A stretch of 58,282 bases of DNA, taken from contig JADGQS010000004.1 of assembly GCA_017881585.1 (NCBI GenBank), positions 1-58,282 of the forward strand, given 5' to 3'. Under the pieces are notes generated by a model, which saw nothing but the letters and a program-made list of their open reading frames with translations, did not search any database and was not told the origin of the DNA. Below, piece after piece: positions 8,008 through 16,712 of this stretch (the stretch's first letter is position 1; the number at the start of each line of letters is the position of its first letter). The position numbers and the translations under genes are program-made. The DNA is from Gemmatimonadaceae bacterium. Lineage in GTDB: Bacteria > Gemmatimonadota > Gemmatimonadetes > Gemmatimonadales > Gemmatimonadaceae.

Positions 8008-9116
8008 TCGACCAACCGCAGCGGCATCAAGAGGCACAGATACTTCGCGGAATCCGACCAGCCTTCGGGTTCGATCGTCGCCGCGCGCTCGGGCGCCTTG
8101 AACGTCAGGCGAATCTCTTCCGTCGGCATGTAGCGCAGGATCTCCAGCAGATACGCCGCGTTGAATCCGATGTCGAGCGGATCGCCGTTGTAGCGCACCG
8201 GAAGCTCATCCTGCGCTTCGCCGAGATCGGGCGTGCTGACGCTGAACTTCAACATTCCCGAGTTGAACGAGAGCCGAATGCGGTGCGTCTGGTCGGACGC
8301 GACGACGGACATGCGCTTGAGCGCGCCGGTGAATGCGACCTTGTCGATGATCGCGTATTTGTCGTTGTCTCGCGGGATCACCTGGTCGTAACTCGGATAC
8401 GGCCCCTCTATCAGTCGCGTGTACACCGCGGTGAACGGAGAGCGGAAGCCGAGATGGTTCTCACCCTGAGCAACCTCGAGTTCCTCCTCGGCGGGAAAGA
8501 GCCGACGGATTTGCTCGAGTGCTTTCGGCGGAATGATCAGGTCACTCGACGGCGCAGACGCCATCTTCACCGGAACATCCATCTTCGCAAGGCGGTGGCC
8601 GTTCGTCGCGACCATGCGCATGTGCTCGGGCCGCAGTTCCCAGAGCACGCCATTGAGAATTGGACGGCTTTCTTCTGTCGACGCCGCGAATGCGGTATGC
8701 GAAATGAGTTTTTGCAGGTCGCCCGAAGGAATTCGCAGCGCTTTCTCGAACTTCACCGCTGGAAAACTCGGGAACTCACTCTTTGGCAATCCGAGGAGCT
8801 TGAACTTCGAGCGTCCGCACTCGAGCGTGATTCGCTGATCACCAGCTGCGGAGATCTTTACGGGTGCGGGCGGGAGCTCGCGCGCAATTTCTGAAAGTTT
8901 TCGCGCCGGTATCGTGATCGCGCCGGCAGCCTCGACGTCTGCCGTGACTTCGGTACTGACCGCGATATCGAGGTCGGTGCCGGAGATGCGGATTCCCTTC
9001 TCCGTGGTCTGGACAAGAAGGTTTGCCAATACGGGGAGGGTTGTCTTGGACGGAACCGCCGAAGCGACTGCCGCCAAGCCCTCCTGCAGTTTTTCACGCG
9101 AGATGGTGAAACGCAT
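8004..9116 (-). CDS. dnaN: DNA polymerase III beta subunit (sliding clamp)
   Basis: 370 residues, the normal size for the three-domain clamp. It starts MRFTISREKLQEGLAAVASAV and ends AKYLCLLMPLRLVD, matching the conserved C-terminal (V/L)MPL(R/M)L signature of the peptide-binding pocket. The clamp tethers replicative and repair polymerases to DNA. It lies downstream of dnaA in the same direction, separated by 237 nt. It converges on the lipoprotein gene with a shared CTAG. Confidence 0.97.
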   Translation of the reverse strand: MRFTISREKLQEGLAAVASAVPSKTTLPVLANLLVQTTEKGIRISGTDLDIAVSTEVTADVEAAGAITIPARKLSEIARELPPAPVKISAAGDQRITLECGRSKFKLLGLPKSEFPSFPAVKFEKALRIPSGDLQKLISHTAFAASTEESRPILNGVLWELRPEHMRMVATNGHRLAKMDVPVKMASAPSSDLIIPPKALEQIRRLFPAEEELEVAQGENHLGFRSPFTAVYTRLIEGPYPSYDQVIPRDNDKYAIIDKVAFTGALKRMSVVASDQTHRIRLSFNSGMLKFSVSTPDLGEAQDELPVRYNGDPLDIGFNAAYLLEILRYMPTEEIRLTFKAPERAATIEPEGWSDSAKYLCLLMPLRLVD

Positions 9117-9353
9117 TCCCTACCCGAGTCCAGGATGAGGAGGATGTGGATCCCGCGCCTTCTCTAGCACTTACTGGAATTGAATATCAATTCCGCAGTA
9201 GAAGTAGTAAGGCGTGGAAAGAGGAAAAGCAATACAAGTGGTTCTGCTGCTTGGACTTCTCGGCGGTCACTTGATGTGGAGCCGATGTGGGAACCGGGGG
9301 AGTGGCCGTGTACAGGTCCGGCTTTGGATCTACCGATGCGGATAACTGGGGGA
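9117..9353. other. dnaA-dnaN spacer with DnaA-box-like sites and a palindrome
   Basis: 237 nt, locally richer in A/T than the flanks around 9170-9240. A near-consensus DnaA box TGCGGATAA (one mismatch to TGTGGATAA) is at 9337-9345 and a weaker TGTGGATCC at 9145-9153. A perfect 8-bp inverted repeat, GGAATTGA-ATA-TCAATTCC, is at 9176-9194. No convincing ORF is present. It could be part of a split origin, or it could carry a dnaN promoter/operator. Confidence 0.4.
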
Positions 9354-10742
9354 TCAGGGTTCGTGTCGGAGACTTTCCCTCACTTTCTCCACACGGGAAC
9401 GAAACGCGGAATCTTCCTTCATCATCTCTGAAACACGCTCGAGGCTGTGAATGACGGTCGAATGATCTCGGCCACCGAATCCCTGGCCGATCTCGACGAG
9501 CTGCAGGCCGAGGAGCTCACGCGAGAGGAACATCGCCACTTGTCGCGGGACGGTGAGCATCTTCGTTCGCGTCTTGGACTGGAGTCCCTCGACCGACACT
9601 GCCCATTCGTGCGCGACACGCTGCTGAATGAATCGCATACGATCCTGTCGCGATGATCGCGGCGGAGCAACATCGTTCGCCTTCAGTTTGTCGCGAAGCG
9701 CCTCGCGCGCGAGGTCTACTGTAATGACACGGTGCTTCAGTGAGGCGAAAGCGAGCAGTTTGATGATGGAGCCCTCGAGCTCGCGCACGTTGGCCTGCAC
9801 ATGGTCGGCGATGAAGTGCAAGACATCATCGGGAATCGTGTGTTCGAGGTGATCGACCTGCGACTTCTGCCGGAGAATCGCGATGCGGTGCTCGAGGTCG
9901 GGCTGCGAGACGTCGGCGACCATCCCCCACTCGAAGCGACTGACGAGGCGGGCCTCGAGGCGGGGAATTTCTGAGGGTGAGCGATCGCTGGTGAGGACAA
10001 TCTGCCGGCCCGCTTCGTACACGGCGTTGAAGGTGTGAAAGAACTCTTCTTGTGTCGTTTCCTTGCCGCCGAGGAAGTGGACGTCGTCGACGAGGAGCAG
10101 GTCCGTCTCGCGGTAGCGGCGACGGAAATCGTGCATCGCGCGACGGGCAATCGACGTGATGACATCGTTCGTGAACTGCTCGGTGCTGATGTACATCACC
10201 CGGCAGGTGGGATTGCGGCGCAGGATTTCGTGCGCGATGGCCTGCATGAGGTGGGTTTTGCCTAGTCCGGTGGCGCCATAGATGAAGAGTGGGTTGTAGG
10301 TCTTGCCCGGCGCCTGTGAGACGGCGGTAGCTGCTGCAGTAGCGAGTTCATTTGATCGTCCAACCACAAACTGGTCGAAAACATATCGATCGTTCAGAAT
10401 GCTCAAAATGACGCTATTATCACGTCTTGCTGGCGTTATGCTGGCTCCATTTTGAGGCACAAAGAGATCCATTTGTGACCTCGAGAGTCGCTCGAGTTGG
10501 ACCTTTATTGCAATTTTGATCGGGTGGCCAAGGCACGGAGGGCCAAAACTCTCAAGTAGCGCGCTGTGTTTGTTCTCGTTCCATTCTACCGACCACTGGT
10601 CTGGAGCAGTGAGGGTCAGTTCGTTTCCCGAGAACTCCGCCGGCGAGAGCGGAACCAGCCAGGTATCAACAACGTGTTCGGGAAGCTCGGTTCTCGCGCG
10701 ATCGAGAAGGCGAGACCAAGCTTCGGCTGCTGTGAGGGTCAT
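9354..10742 (-). CDS. dnaA: Chromosomal replication initiator protein
   Basis: 462 residues with the four-domain layout: domain I (about 1-85), a short linker, the AAA+ domain with Walker A GATGLGKTH and Walker B LLLVDDVHFLGGK, and the C-terminal DNA-binding domain with PRQVAMFLSRELLG and the DnaA signature GGRDHSTVIHS. It binds DnaA boxes and opens the origin. It is divergent from rpmH, the classic bacterial origin arrangement. The start is the ATG at 10742; a perfect DnaA box lies 16 nt upstream, consistent with autoregulation. Confidence 0.98.
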   Translation of the reverse strand: MTLTAAEAWSRLLDRARTELPEHVVDTWLVPLSPAEFSGNELTLTAPDQWSVEWNENKHSALLESFGPPCLGHPIKIAIKVQLERLSRSQMDLFVPQNGASITPARRDNSVILSILNDRYVFDQFVVGRSNELATAAATAVSQAPGKTYNPLFIYGATGLGKTHLMQAIAHEILRRNPTCRVMYISTEQFTNDVITSIARRAMHDFRRRYRETDLLLVDDVHFLGGKETTQEEFFHTFNAVYEAGRQIVLTSDRSPSEIPRLEARLVSRFEWGMVADVSQPDLEHRIAILRQKSQVDHLEHTIPDDVLHFIADHVQANVRELEGSIIKLLAFASLKHRVITVDLAREALRDKLKANDVAPPRSSRQDRMRFIQQRVAHEWAVSVEGLQSKTRTKMLTVPRQVAMFLSRELLGLQLVEIGQGFGGRDHSTVIHSLERVSEMMKEDSAFRSRVEKVRESLRHEP

Positions 10743-10915
10743 TTCGTGCCGAACAGGTGTGGATAAAGGCGGGGGCCGATACTACCTGTCGGATGTGGAC
10801 AAGTCAACACTCGCGAGAGCAAACCAGTGATGCCGGGACTTGTTCTATCTCCAACCCTCGACTACGTTTAGCGTTCTGTCGTACCACGCGTTGACAAGCA
10901 TTTTTTGGAGCTGAA
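10743..10915. other. Candidate replication origin / dnaA-rpmH divergent control region
   Basis: Between the divergent dnaA and rpmH genes lie a perfect DnaA box, TGTGGATAA, at 10758-10766 (TTATCCACA on the minus strand) and a close variant, TGTGGACAA, at 10794-10802. A TTGACA at 10891-10896 could be a -35 element toward rpmH. Only 173 nt long with modest A/T content (ATTTTTT near 10900), it may be only part of oriC, with further sites in the dnaA-dnaN spacer. Confidence 0.5.
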
Positions 10916-11080
10916 ATGGGGAAGCCAACTTACCGTCCGCGGAACAAGCGTCGCATCGCAACGCATGGGTTTCGTGCCCGGATGGAGACGAAGTGGGGAA
11001 GAGAGACGCTGAGCCGCCGTCGCAAGAAGGGGCGCAAGCGCCTGACCGTCAAGCTGCCGTCGAAGTACGCGGGCATCTGA
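10916..11080 (+). CDS. rpmH: Ribosomal protein bL34
   Basis: 54 residues: [20 protein letters not shown] at the N-terminus, then a highly basic core with [37 protein letters not shown] and [10 protein letters not shown] are the bL34 signatures. It is about ten residues longer than the E. coli protein because of a C-terminal tail ending KYAGI. A GGAG Shine-Dalgarno precedes the ATG. It heads the rpmH-rnpA-yidD-yidC-mnmE cluster. Confidence 0.96.
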   Translation: MGKPTYRPRNKRRIATHGFRARMETKWGRETLSRRRKKGRKRLTVKLPSKYAGI

Positions 11081-11090
11081 CCATCGCCGC

Positions 11091-11426
11091 TTCCCGCGCG
11101 CCTATCGGCTGACGCGGGAGGGCGCGCTCAACGCGGTCCGCCTGCAAGGGAAGCGAGTCCGAACCGCGCACCTCGAGGTTCGCTACATCGCTTCCCTTCT
11201 GCGTCATCCCAGGGCAGGCATCATCGTGCCGCGATATTCGCACTCCGCCGTCGATCGCAATCGTGTGAAACGCCGGCTTCGCGAAATCGTACGGCTCGAT
11301 GTGCTCCCTGCCCTGCCGAATGTTGACCTGGTCGTGCGAGCTCTTCCATCGGCGTACGCGGCTGGTGTCGCGGAACTCCGTGAGCAATGCATTCGCGCGT
11401 GCGGTCGCATTCAGGGGGCAACGTGA
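11091..11426 (+). CDS. rnpA: RNase P protein component (start codon unclear)
   Basis: Family similarity runs from [11 protein letters not shown] at 11091 through the RNR motif [14 protein letters not shown] to the stop at 11424-11426, about 111 residues and full length for RnpA. The frame is closed upstream by TGA at 11043. No ATG, GTG or TTG occurs before the GTG at 11226, which would delete the N-terminal half. Translation must therefore use a rare codon (CTG 11109, ACG 11067) or enter from rpmH, whose end ATC-TGA-C resembles a +1 shift site. The coordinates give the homologous region. The stop overlaps the yidD ATG by one base. Confidence 0.85.
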   Translation, partial: FPRAYRLTREGALNAVRLQGKRVRTAHLEVRYIASLLRHPRAGIIVPRYSHSAVDRNRVKRRLREIVRLDVLPALPNVDLVVRALPSAYAAGVAELREQCIRACGRIQGAT

Positions 11427-11635
11427 TGCGCCGGATCCTTGTTCTGTTCGTTCGCGCATACCAGGGCGGCATCTCGCCGCTGCTTCCACCTTCGTGCCGC
11501 TATTATCCATCCTGCTCCGCGTACGCGATCGAGGCGCTGGAGAAGCACGGCGCGTTGCGTGGCGGGTGGCTGGCGATTCGCCGTGTTTCCCGGTGTCATC
11601 CTTTTCGGCCTGGCGGATTTGATCCTGTTCCCTAA
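11426..11635 (+). CDS. yidD: Membrane protein insertion efficiency factor YidD
   Basis: 69 residues from the ATG at 11426, which overlaps the rnpA stop (TGATG). The signature [20 protein letters not shown] is complete, including both CR/YPSCS cysteines, and the end [15 protein letters not shown] is canonical. YidD is a small membrane-associated protein that assists YidC-dependent insertion, and yidC follows 18 nt later. Confidence 0.95.
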   Translation: MRRILVLFVRAYQGGISPLLPPSCRYYPSCSAYAIEALEKHGALRGGWLAIRRVSRCHPFRPGGFDPVP

Positions 11636-11653
11636 CTCTCGCGCACCTCGCTG

Positions 11654-13291
11654 ATGGATAAGCGCCTTCCGCTCGCCGCGGCACTGATCGTCCTCGTGCT
11701 CTTTGGTGTGCCGCTGCTCTTCCCGAGGCCGCCGGTTCCGCCGCCGCGCGTCACTGTGGATTCGGTCGGCAAGCCACCGGCGCCGGATGCCGCGGTCGCC
11801 CATACCGTTCCGGCGGTGCAAGCGAATACCGTGCGCACGGACACACTGCCTGTTGCGAAGGCCGACACGATCGTGGCGCGCACGGCTGTGACCACGACGT
11901 GGTTCAGCTCGATTGGCGCCGCGCCGCTCGCGATACAGGCCGACAGTTATCCCGCGCTGAACGGCAAAGGCGGACTGGTCGTGCTCAAGCACGCGCAGGA
12001 ACCGCTGCTTCGGTTCCGCGTGATCACGCCGACGGATACCATCGCGCTCGACAGGATGGCGTTCTCGTCCGCAAGGAGCAGTGGAGCGAACGGTGGAAGC
12101 GTGGTCACGTTCACCGGATCGAACGGAAGGCAGCTGGCGACCGTTCGTTACGATCTCGTGAACGACAACTATCTCACGACGATCACGGTGAACGTGACGG
12201 GAGCGGCGAGCCCCGCGTTCCTGCTCGTGGACCTGCCCGGCGGGTTCGACACGCAGGAAGCAGACACGCTCGGCGACATGCGCGCGCTTGCGTATTCGGT
12301 GAAACCGGTGACGCAGAGCGCGCGCGGGACGCCGTTCACCAAGCTCGACTCCGGCGAGAAGAAGCTCGAGCCCGGACCGCTCACGTGGGTGGTGGCAAAG
12401 AGCAAGTATTTCCTCGTGGGATTGCTGCAGCCGGTGGGCGGGAAGCCGTTTGCCGAAGCGCACCTCGAGGGCGGCGTGCGCACGAGAAAGCAGGCGACGA
12501 ACGGCTTCGCCACGGCGGTGATGCCGCTCGACAGCGGGCGCGTGACGTTCGAGATGTATGCAGGCCCGCAGTCGTGGAGGCGGCTTCACGACCTCGGCAG
12601 GGAGTTCGAAACGGCGAACCCGTACGGCGGGTGGCTGCAGGCGGTCGTGCAGCCGTTCTCGACGATCGTCATGCGCGTCGTGCTCTGGATGAAGGCGACC
12701 ACGCACCTCAGCTACGGATGGGTGCTGGTGATCTTCGGCGTGACGGTGCGCCTGCTCATGTGGCCGCTGAACCAGGGCGCGATGCGCACGAGCCTCAAGA
12801 TGCAGCGCATCCAGCCCGAGCTCACCGAAGTGCAGAAGAAGTACAAGAGCGACCCGCAGAAGCAGCAGGCGGAGATCATGCGGGTGTACAAGGAACACGG
12901 GATGAGCCCGTTCAGCGCGTTCTCGGGGTGTCTGCCGATGCTGATCCCGATGCCCGTGTTCTTCGCGCTGTTCTTCGTGTTCCAGAACACGATCGAGTTC
13001 CGCGGCGTGCCGTTCCTCTGGCTGCACGACATCTCGCTGCACGATCCGTATTACATCCTGCCGATCGTGATGGGCGCGTCGATGCTCCTGATTTCGTGGA
13101 TCGGCATGCGTAATGCGCCGCCGAACCCGCAAGCCAAGATGATGATGTACATGATGCCGGCGATGTTCGTGCTCATCCTGTTCAACACGGCCGCGGGACT
13201 CAGCATCTACTACCTCACGCAGAACCTCGCCTCGCTGCCACAGCAGTGGCTCATCTCGAATGAGCGGGCGAAGGCCAAGAAGCCGGCCTGA
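11654..13291 (+). CDS. yidC: Membrane protein insertase YidC (Gram-negative type)
   Basis: 545 residues. An N-terminal transmembrane helix is followed by a Pro/Val-rich linker, a large periplasmic beta domain (about 60-320) and the conserved five-helix insertase core. Core motifs include KMQRIQPELTEVQKKYK in the coiled cytoplasmic loop, GCLPMLIPMPVFFALFFVF, and LILFNTAAGLSIYYLTQN near the end. The big P1 domain indicates a two-membrane cell. It inserts inner-membrane proteins with or without Sec. Its end overlaps the proposed mnmE start by 32 nt. Confidence 0.96.
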   Translation: MDKRLPLAAALIVLVLFGVPLLFPRPPVPPPRVTVDSVGKPPAPDAAVAHTVPAVQANTVRTDTLPVAKADTIVARTAVTTTWFSSIGAAPLAIQADSYPALNGKGGLVVLKHAQEPLLRFRVITPTDTIALDRMAFSSARSSGANGGSVVTFTGSNGRQLATVRYDLVNDNYLTTITVNVTGAASPAFLLVDLPGGFDTQEADTLGDMRALAYSVKPVTQSARGTPFTKLDSGEKKLEPGPLTWVVAKSKYFLVGLLQPVGGKPFAEAHLEGGVRTRKQATNGFATAVMPLDSGRVTFEMYAGPQSWRRLHDLGREFETANPYGGWLQAVVQPFSTIVMRVVLWMKATTHLSYGWVLVIFGVTVRLLMWPLNQGAMRTSLKMQRIQPELTEVQKKYKSDPQKQQAEIMRVYKEHGMSPFSAFSGCLPMLIPMPVFFALFFVFQNTIEFRGVPFLWLHDISLHDPYYILPIVMGASMLLISWIGMRNAPPNPQAKMMMYMMPAMFVLILFNTAAGLSIYYLTQNLASLPQQWLISNERAKAKKPA

Positions 13292-14681
13292 CGAGGCGCC
13301 TCGCGCGCCACGCGTGCGCGAGGACTCCATCGTGGCCGTCGCGACGGCTCCAGGGCGCGGCGCGATCGCCGTCGTGCGCGTGAGCGGCGCGGACGCGCTG
13401 CGCATCTGCTGCAGGGTGGTCCGGCCGATCGCGGGGTGGCCCGTGCACGCGCGCGAAGCAACCCGCTGCCGCATCCACGACGTCGACGATCCCGCGAGCA
13501 CGATCGACGACGGCTTGGTCACGGTCTTTCCGGCGCCGCACTCCTACACCGGCGAAACCATCGTCGAGCTCGGCGTGCACGGCGGCTCGTACGTTCCGGC
13601 GGCGGTGCTCGCCGCGATCGTGCACGCCGGCGCGCGGCCGGCGCAGCCCGGCGAGTTCACCGAGCGCGCGGTGCTGAACGGCAAGCTCGACCTGCTGCGC
13701 GCCGAGGCCATCGGCGATCTCATCGACGCGCGCTCGCGTGCCGCGCACCGGATGGCGCTGCAGCAGCTCTCCGGCGCGCTGTCGCATCGCCTCGCGTCAT
13801 TACGGGCCGGCGTCATCGAGATCGAGGCGCTGCTCGCGTACGACGTGGACTTTCCCGGCGAGGACGACGGCGCCCTGCCGCGCCAGCGCGTGCTCGGGGC
13901 GTGCGACGCGACGCTCGCGGCGCTGGACGAGCTGCTGGCGACGGTGCCCGTCGCCATACTCGGGCGCGAGGGCGCGACGGTGGTGCTTGCCGGGCCGCCG
14001 AACGCCGGAAAATCGTCGCTGCTCAACGCGCTGGTCGGCGAGTCGCGCGTCATCGTGAGCGAGACGCCGGGTACTACACGCGACGCCGTGGACGTGCTGC
14101 TCGAACACGACCCGTGGCCGCTGCGCCTGGTGGACACGGCCGGGCTCCGTGACGACGCGGATCCGGTCGAACGGCTCGGTATCGAGGTGAGCATGCGCTG
14201 GTTGGCGCAGGCACACGTGGTGGTGGCATGCGCCGAGACCGTCGAGTCGCTCGAGGCGGCGATGGCCGCGATTGGGACACTGTCGGCCGCGCCCATCGTC
14301 GGGGCTCTCACGAAACGTGATTTAGTAACAAAAAGTGAACAAATCCTGCCAATGACCTGGCCGGTCGTTCCCGTCAGCGCGACGAACGGTGCGGGGCTGG
14401 TGGCGCTCCTCGATCAGGTCACGATGGCCGTGCTTGCCACCACCGGCATCGCCGAGGCGGATACGCCGATGGTGACGCGCGCGCGGCACCGCGCGGCGCT
14501 CGAGCGCGCTCGTGGGGAATTGGCGGCGTTCCGCGAGCTGTGGAGTGCGGGCGTGCTGCCCGCACCAGTGGCCGCGGTGCACGTGCGCGAGGCGTCGCTG
14601 GCGCTTGACGAGCTGATCGGCACCGTAGACGTGAACGACGTCCTTGCGCGCGTGTTCTCGACCTTCTGTGTGGGCAAGTAG
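13260..14681 (+). CDS. mnmE: tRNA modification GTPase MnmE
   Basis: 473 residues. An N-terminal tetrahydrofolate-binding domain (IVAVATAPGRGAIAVVRVSG), a helical domain and an inserted G domain are visible: GPPNAGKSSLLNAL (G1), GTTRD (G2), DTAGLR (G3), TKRD (G4). The C-terminal FCVGK carries the essential cysteine. With MnmG it modifies the wobble uridine of several tRNAs. The ATG at 13260 lies inside yidC; the GTG at 13332, just before the conserved region, is a credible alternative start. Confidence 0.95.
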   Translation: MSGRRPRSRPDEAPRAPRVREDSIVAVATAPGRGAIAVVRVSGADALRICCRVVRPIAGWPVHAREATRCRIHDVDDPASTIDDGLVTVFPAPHSYTGETIVELGVHGGSYVPAAVLAAIVHAGARPAQPGEFTERAVLNGKLDLLRAEAIGDLIDARSRAAHRMALQQLSGALSHRLASLRAGVIEIEALLAYDVDFPGEDDGALPRQRVLGACDATLAALDELLATVPVAILGREGATVVLAGPPNAGKSSLLNALVGESRVIVSETPGTTRDAVDVLLEHDPWPLRLVDTAGLRDDADPVERLGIEVSMRWLAQAHVVVACAETVESLEAAMAAIGTLSAAPIVGALTKRDLVTKSEQILPMTWPVVPVSATNGAGLVALLDQVTMAVLATTGIAEADTPMVTRARHRAALERARGELAAFRELWSAGVLPAPVAAVHVREASLALDELIGTVDVNDVLARVFSTFCVGK

Positions 14682-14704
14682 CTTGGAACGATCTGCCTGG
14701 TGGT

Positions 14705-15643
14705 TCAGGCGGTGCGCGCGGCGGAGTCGGAGAGCGAAGTGATCTCGAGTGCGCCGGCCCGCAGTGCCCAAGGCAGGCCGCGCTCGGCGATCGTGTCCTC
14801 AACCATTCGCGCGCCCAGGAAATACCCCGCGCGCTCCGGAAGGATGTAGCGCTGGACCGTGCGCGACTCGTCGCTCATTCCACCGGAGAGATACCGGAGA
14901 CGGAGGCCGAGACCCGCGCGATCGAGGTCGTCCGCCACGGCGCGCGACAGCACGGCCTCGAGTTCGCGGATGCGAGCGTACTGCTTGCGGGCATAGCCGA
15001 AATACTCCCACGGCGCGTGCCCGGGACTGAAACGCCTCGATGCCTGGACGGCGAGTCCCTCGTTGACGAGATGTTCGCGCAAGGTCGCGCTGCGCCCGGT
15101 TTCCCAATACGAGTAATAGCCGCCGGCTTCCGCGACGAGCTGGCGCATCTCGCTGCGGCTCTGCGGCGACGTGTAGCGCACGCAATGGGCGATTTCGTGC
15201 GCGAGCCACATCGGGATCAGCTCGGGGTCGAGCCCAAGTCCGCGCGTCGTCGGGTTCGCGACGCTCGTGAAGTGTTCGACGCATACGAACGCGATGCCGC
15301 GGCCGTCGACCACCATCTCTCCCGCGTTCGCGGCGCCGACGCCGACCATGAGGACGACGTCGATGTTGCTGTCGACCTCGAACAGCAGGCCGCACTGCTC
15401 TTCCGTCGCGCGCGCGAGCGCGACGACATCGGCGCGGCCGAGCATCGCGCGCAGGTCCTCGCGATCGGCGCGCACCGTGTCACGCACGACTTCCTGGAAG
15501 TGCGGACCGGCAGGCTCGATGACGTAGTTGTGCCAGTAGGCCTCGAGCAGCGAACGATGCGCTTCGAAGTACCGGTGGTATGCGGCGGCTGGGTCCGTGC
15601 TTTGCAATACCGCGAAAAAATCGGGCAGCAGGTTGATCAGCAT
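14705..15643 (-). CDS. DUF2268-like putative zinc metalloprotease
   Basis: 312 residues from the ATG at 15643 (MLINLLPDFFAVLQ); a GTG at 15748 would add 35 residues of non-family-like sequence. The centre has LIPMWLAHEIAHCVRY, an HExxH zinc motif, followed by LVNEGLAVQASRRF, which supplies the third ligand region and matches the layout of DUF2268 predicted Zn-dependent proteases. No signal peptide is seen with the chosen start. It lies about 190 nt downstream of upp on the same strand. The substrate is unknown. Confidence 0.7.
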   Translation of the reverse strand: MLINLLPDFFAVLQSTDPAAAYHRYFEAHRSLLEAYWHNYVIEPAGPHFQEVVRDTVRADREDLRAMLGRADVVALARATEEQCGLLFEVDSNIDVVLMVGVGAANAGEMVVDGRGIAFVCVEHFTSVANPTTRGLGLDPELIPMWLAHEIAHCVRYTSPQSRSEMRQLVAEAGGYYSYWETGRSATLREHLVNEGLAVQASRRFSPGHAPWEYFGYARKQYARIRELEAVLSRAVADDLDRAGLGLRLRYLSGGMSDESRTVQRYILPERAGYFLGARMVEDTIAERGLPWALRAGALEITSLSDSAARTA

Positions 15644-15834
15644 GAAGCGGAGGCGATTCCCTGTGCGCTCGGGGTGCGACGACGGGACTGCGTGGGGCGA
15701 CGCAACCGCGCGGAATGTACAGGTGCTCGTGATTGCGAACAAGAGCACGTGTATGCAAACCAGTTCCCAGATGTACGACGCGCGCTTGCCGGGAAGGTCA
15801 CGACGCGACGGTAAGGTTTGTTACAAACGAAGCG

Positions 15835-16482
15835 TCAGCGCGTGCCGAACAGGCGGTCGCCGGCGTCGCCGAGTCCGGGCAGGATGTAGCCGCGTTCATT
15901 CAACTCGCGATCGAGTGCGGCGCACAGTATCGGAACGTCGGGATGCGCGTCGCGCACGCGCGCGACGCCGAGCGGCGACGCGACCAGGCAAAGAAAACGG
16001 ATGCGAACTGCGCCCGCCGTCTTGAGCGAATTGATCGCAGCGACGGCGCTCCCGCCGGTTGCGAGCATTGGATCGAGCAGCAGGAAGTCGCGCTCGCCGG
16101 CATCGGCCGGGATCTTGAAGTAGTAGTCGACTGGCTCGAGCGTCTCGTGGTCTCGATAGAGCCCGATGTGACCGACCCGCGCTGATGGCACGAGCTTGAG
16201 GATTCCCTCGACCATGCCGAGTCCCGCGCGCAGGATCGGCACGAGCGTGAGCTTCTTGCCGCTCACGCGCCAGCCCGTCATGCGCTCCAGCGGCGTCTCG
16301 ACCTCCACTGGTTCGAGCGCGAGATCGCTGGTGGCCTCATATGCCATGAGCATCGCGATCTCGTCGACGAGCTCCTTGAATATCTTCGTCGGCGTGCGCC
16401 GGTCGCGCAAAATGGTAAGCTTGTGCTGTACCAGCGGGTGCCGAACGATGATCAATCCGGGAAGAGCAGGGGTGGTGGTCAT
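15835..16482 (-). CDS. upp: Uracil phosphoribosyltransferase
   Basis: 215 residues. It converts uracil + PRPP to UMP (pyrimidine salvage). The PRPP loop is [24 protein letters not shown] is the typical upstream motif, and the C-terminal [22 protein letters not shown] is diagnostic. The ATG at 16482 is preferred over the longer frame because the sequence begins in register with the family and because TAGTAT (complement of 16490-16495) ends 7 nt before it. It is divergent from a small DUF4177-like gene. Confidence 0.95.
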   Translation of the reverse strand: MTTTPALPGLIIVRHPLVQHKLTILRDRRTPTKIFKELVDEIAMLMAYEATSDLALEPVEVETPLERMTGWRVSGKKLTLVPILRAGLGMVEGILKLVPSARVGHIGLYRDHETLEPVDYYFKIPADAGERDFLLLDPMLATGGSAVAAINSLKTAGAVRIRFLCLVASPLGVARVRDAHPDVPILCAALDRELNERGYILPGLGDAGDRLFGTR

Positions 16483-16489
16483 GGTGCTG

Positions 16490-16502
16490 ATACTACTATT
16501 TT
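16490..16502. promoter_or_regulatory. Overlapping divergent -10 elements for upp and the DUF4177-like gene
   Basis: On the minus strand TAGTAT (16495-16490) ends 7 nt before the upp ATG. On the plus strand TATTTT (16497-16502) ends 7 nt before the ATG at 16510. Neither gene has a Shine-Dalgarno. With this spacing both transcripts would begin at or next to their start codons, and the two -10 boxes are back to back, so the genes may compete for polymerase. Confidence 0.45.
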
Positions 16503-16509
16503 CGCCCTC

Positions 16510-16686
16510 ATGAAAGAATACCAAGCAGTCATCCTGAAATTGACCCAGCGCACGCGCGAGGACGAAGACGCGCTCACCGACTTGCTGAACGAGCGCAGCC
16601 GCGGCGGCTGGGAACCGGCGATGATGTCGCAGGACACGCTGCACCTGACGGTTGTATTCTCGAGGCGCGGTGAACCTGCACGCTAG
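16510..16686 (+). CDS. Small DUF4177-like protein
   Basis: 58 residues: [13 protein letters not shown] at the start, [20 protein letters not shown] in the middle and [12 protein letters not shown] at the end. The pattern of an N-terminal Y-x-V strand, a helix, GWE and a final VxFxR strand matches DUF4177-type proteins, a small alpha/beta family of unknown function. It lies 27 nt upstream of the beta-CASP nuclease gene and is probably co-transcribed with it. Confidence 0.7.
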   Translation: MKEYQAVILKLTQRTREDEDALTDLLNERSRGGWEPAMMSQDTLHLTVVFSRRGEPAR

Positions 16687-16712
16687 CGCCAGGCTCGCGC
16701 AGCGGTGGCCGC

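Noticed and set aside
10566-10830. Plus-strand ORFs across the dnaA start and origin region
   Set aside because: Antisense to dnaA with no recognisable domain.
11411-13522. A 703-codon minus-strand open frame across yidC
   Set aside because: Very His/Arg-rich translation typical of the antisense of GC-rich genes; the plus strand carries clear yidD, yidC and mnmE.
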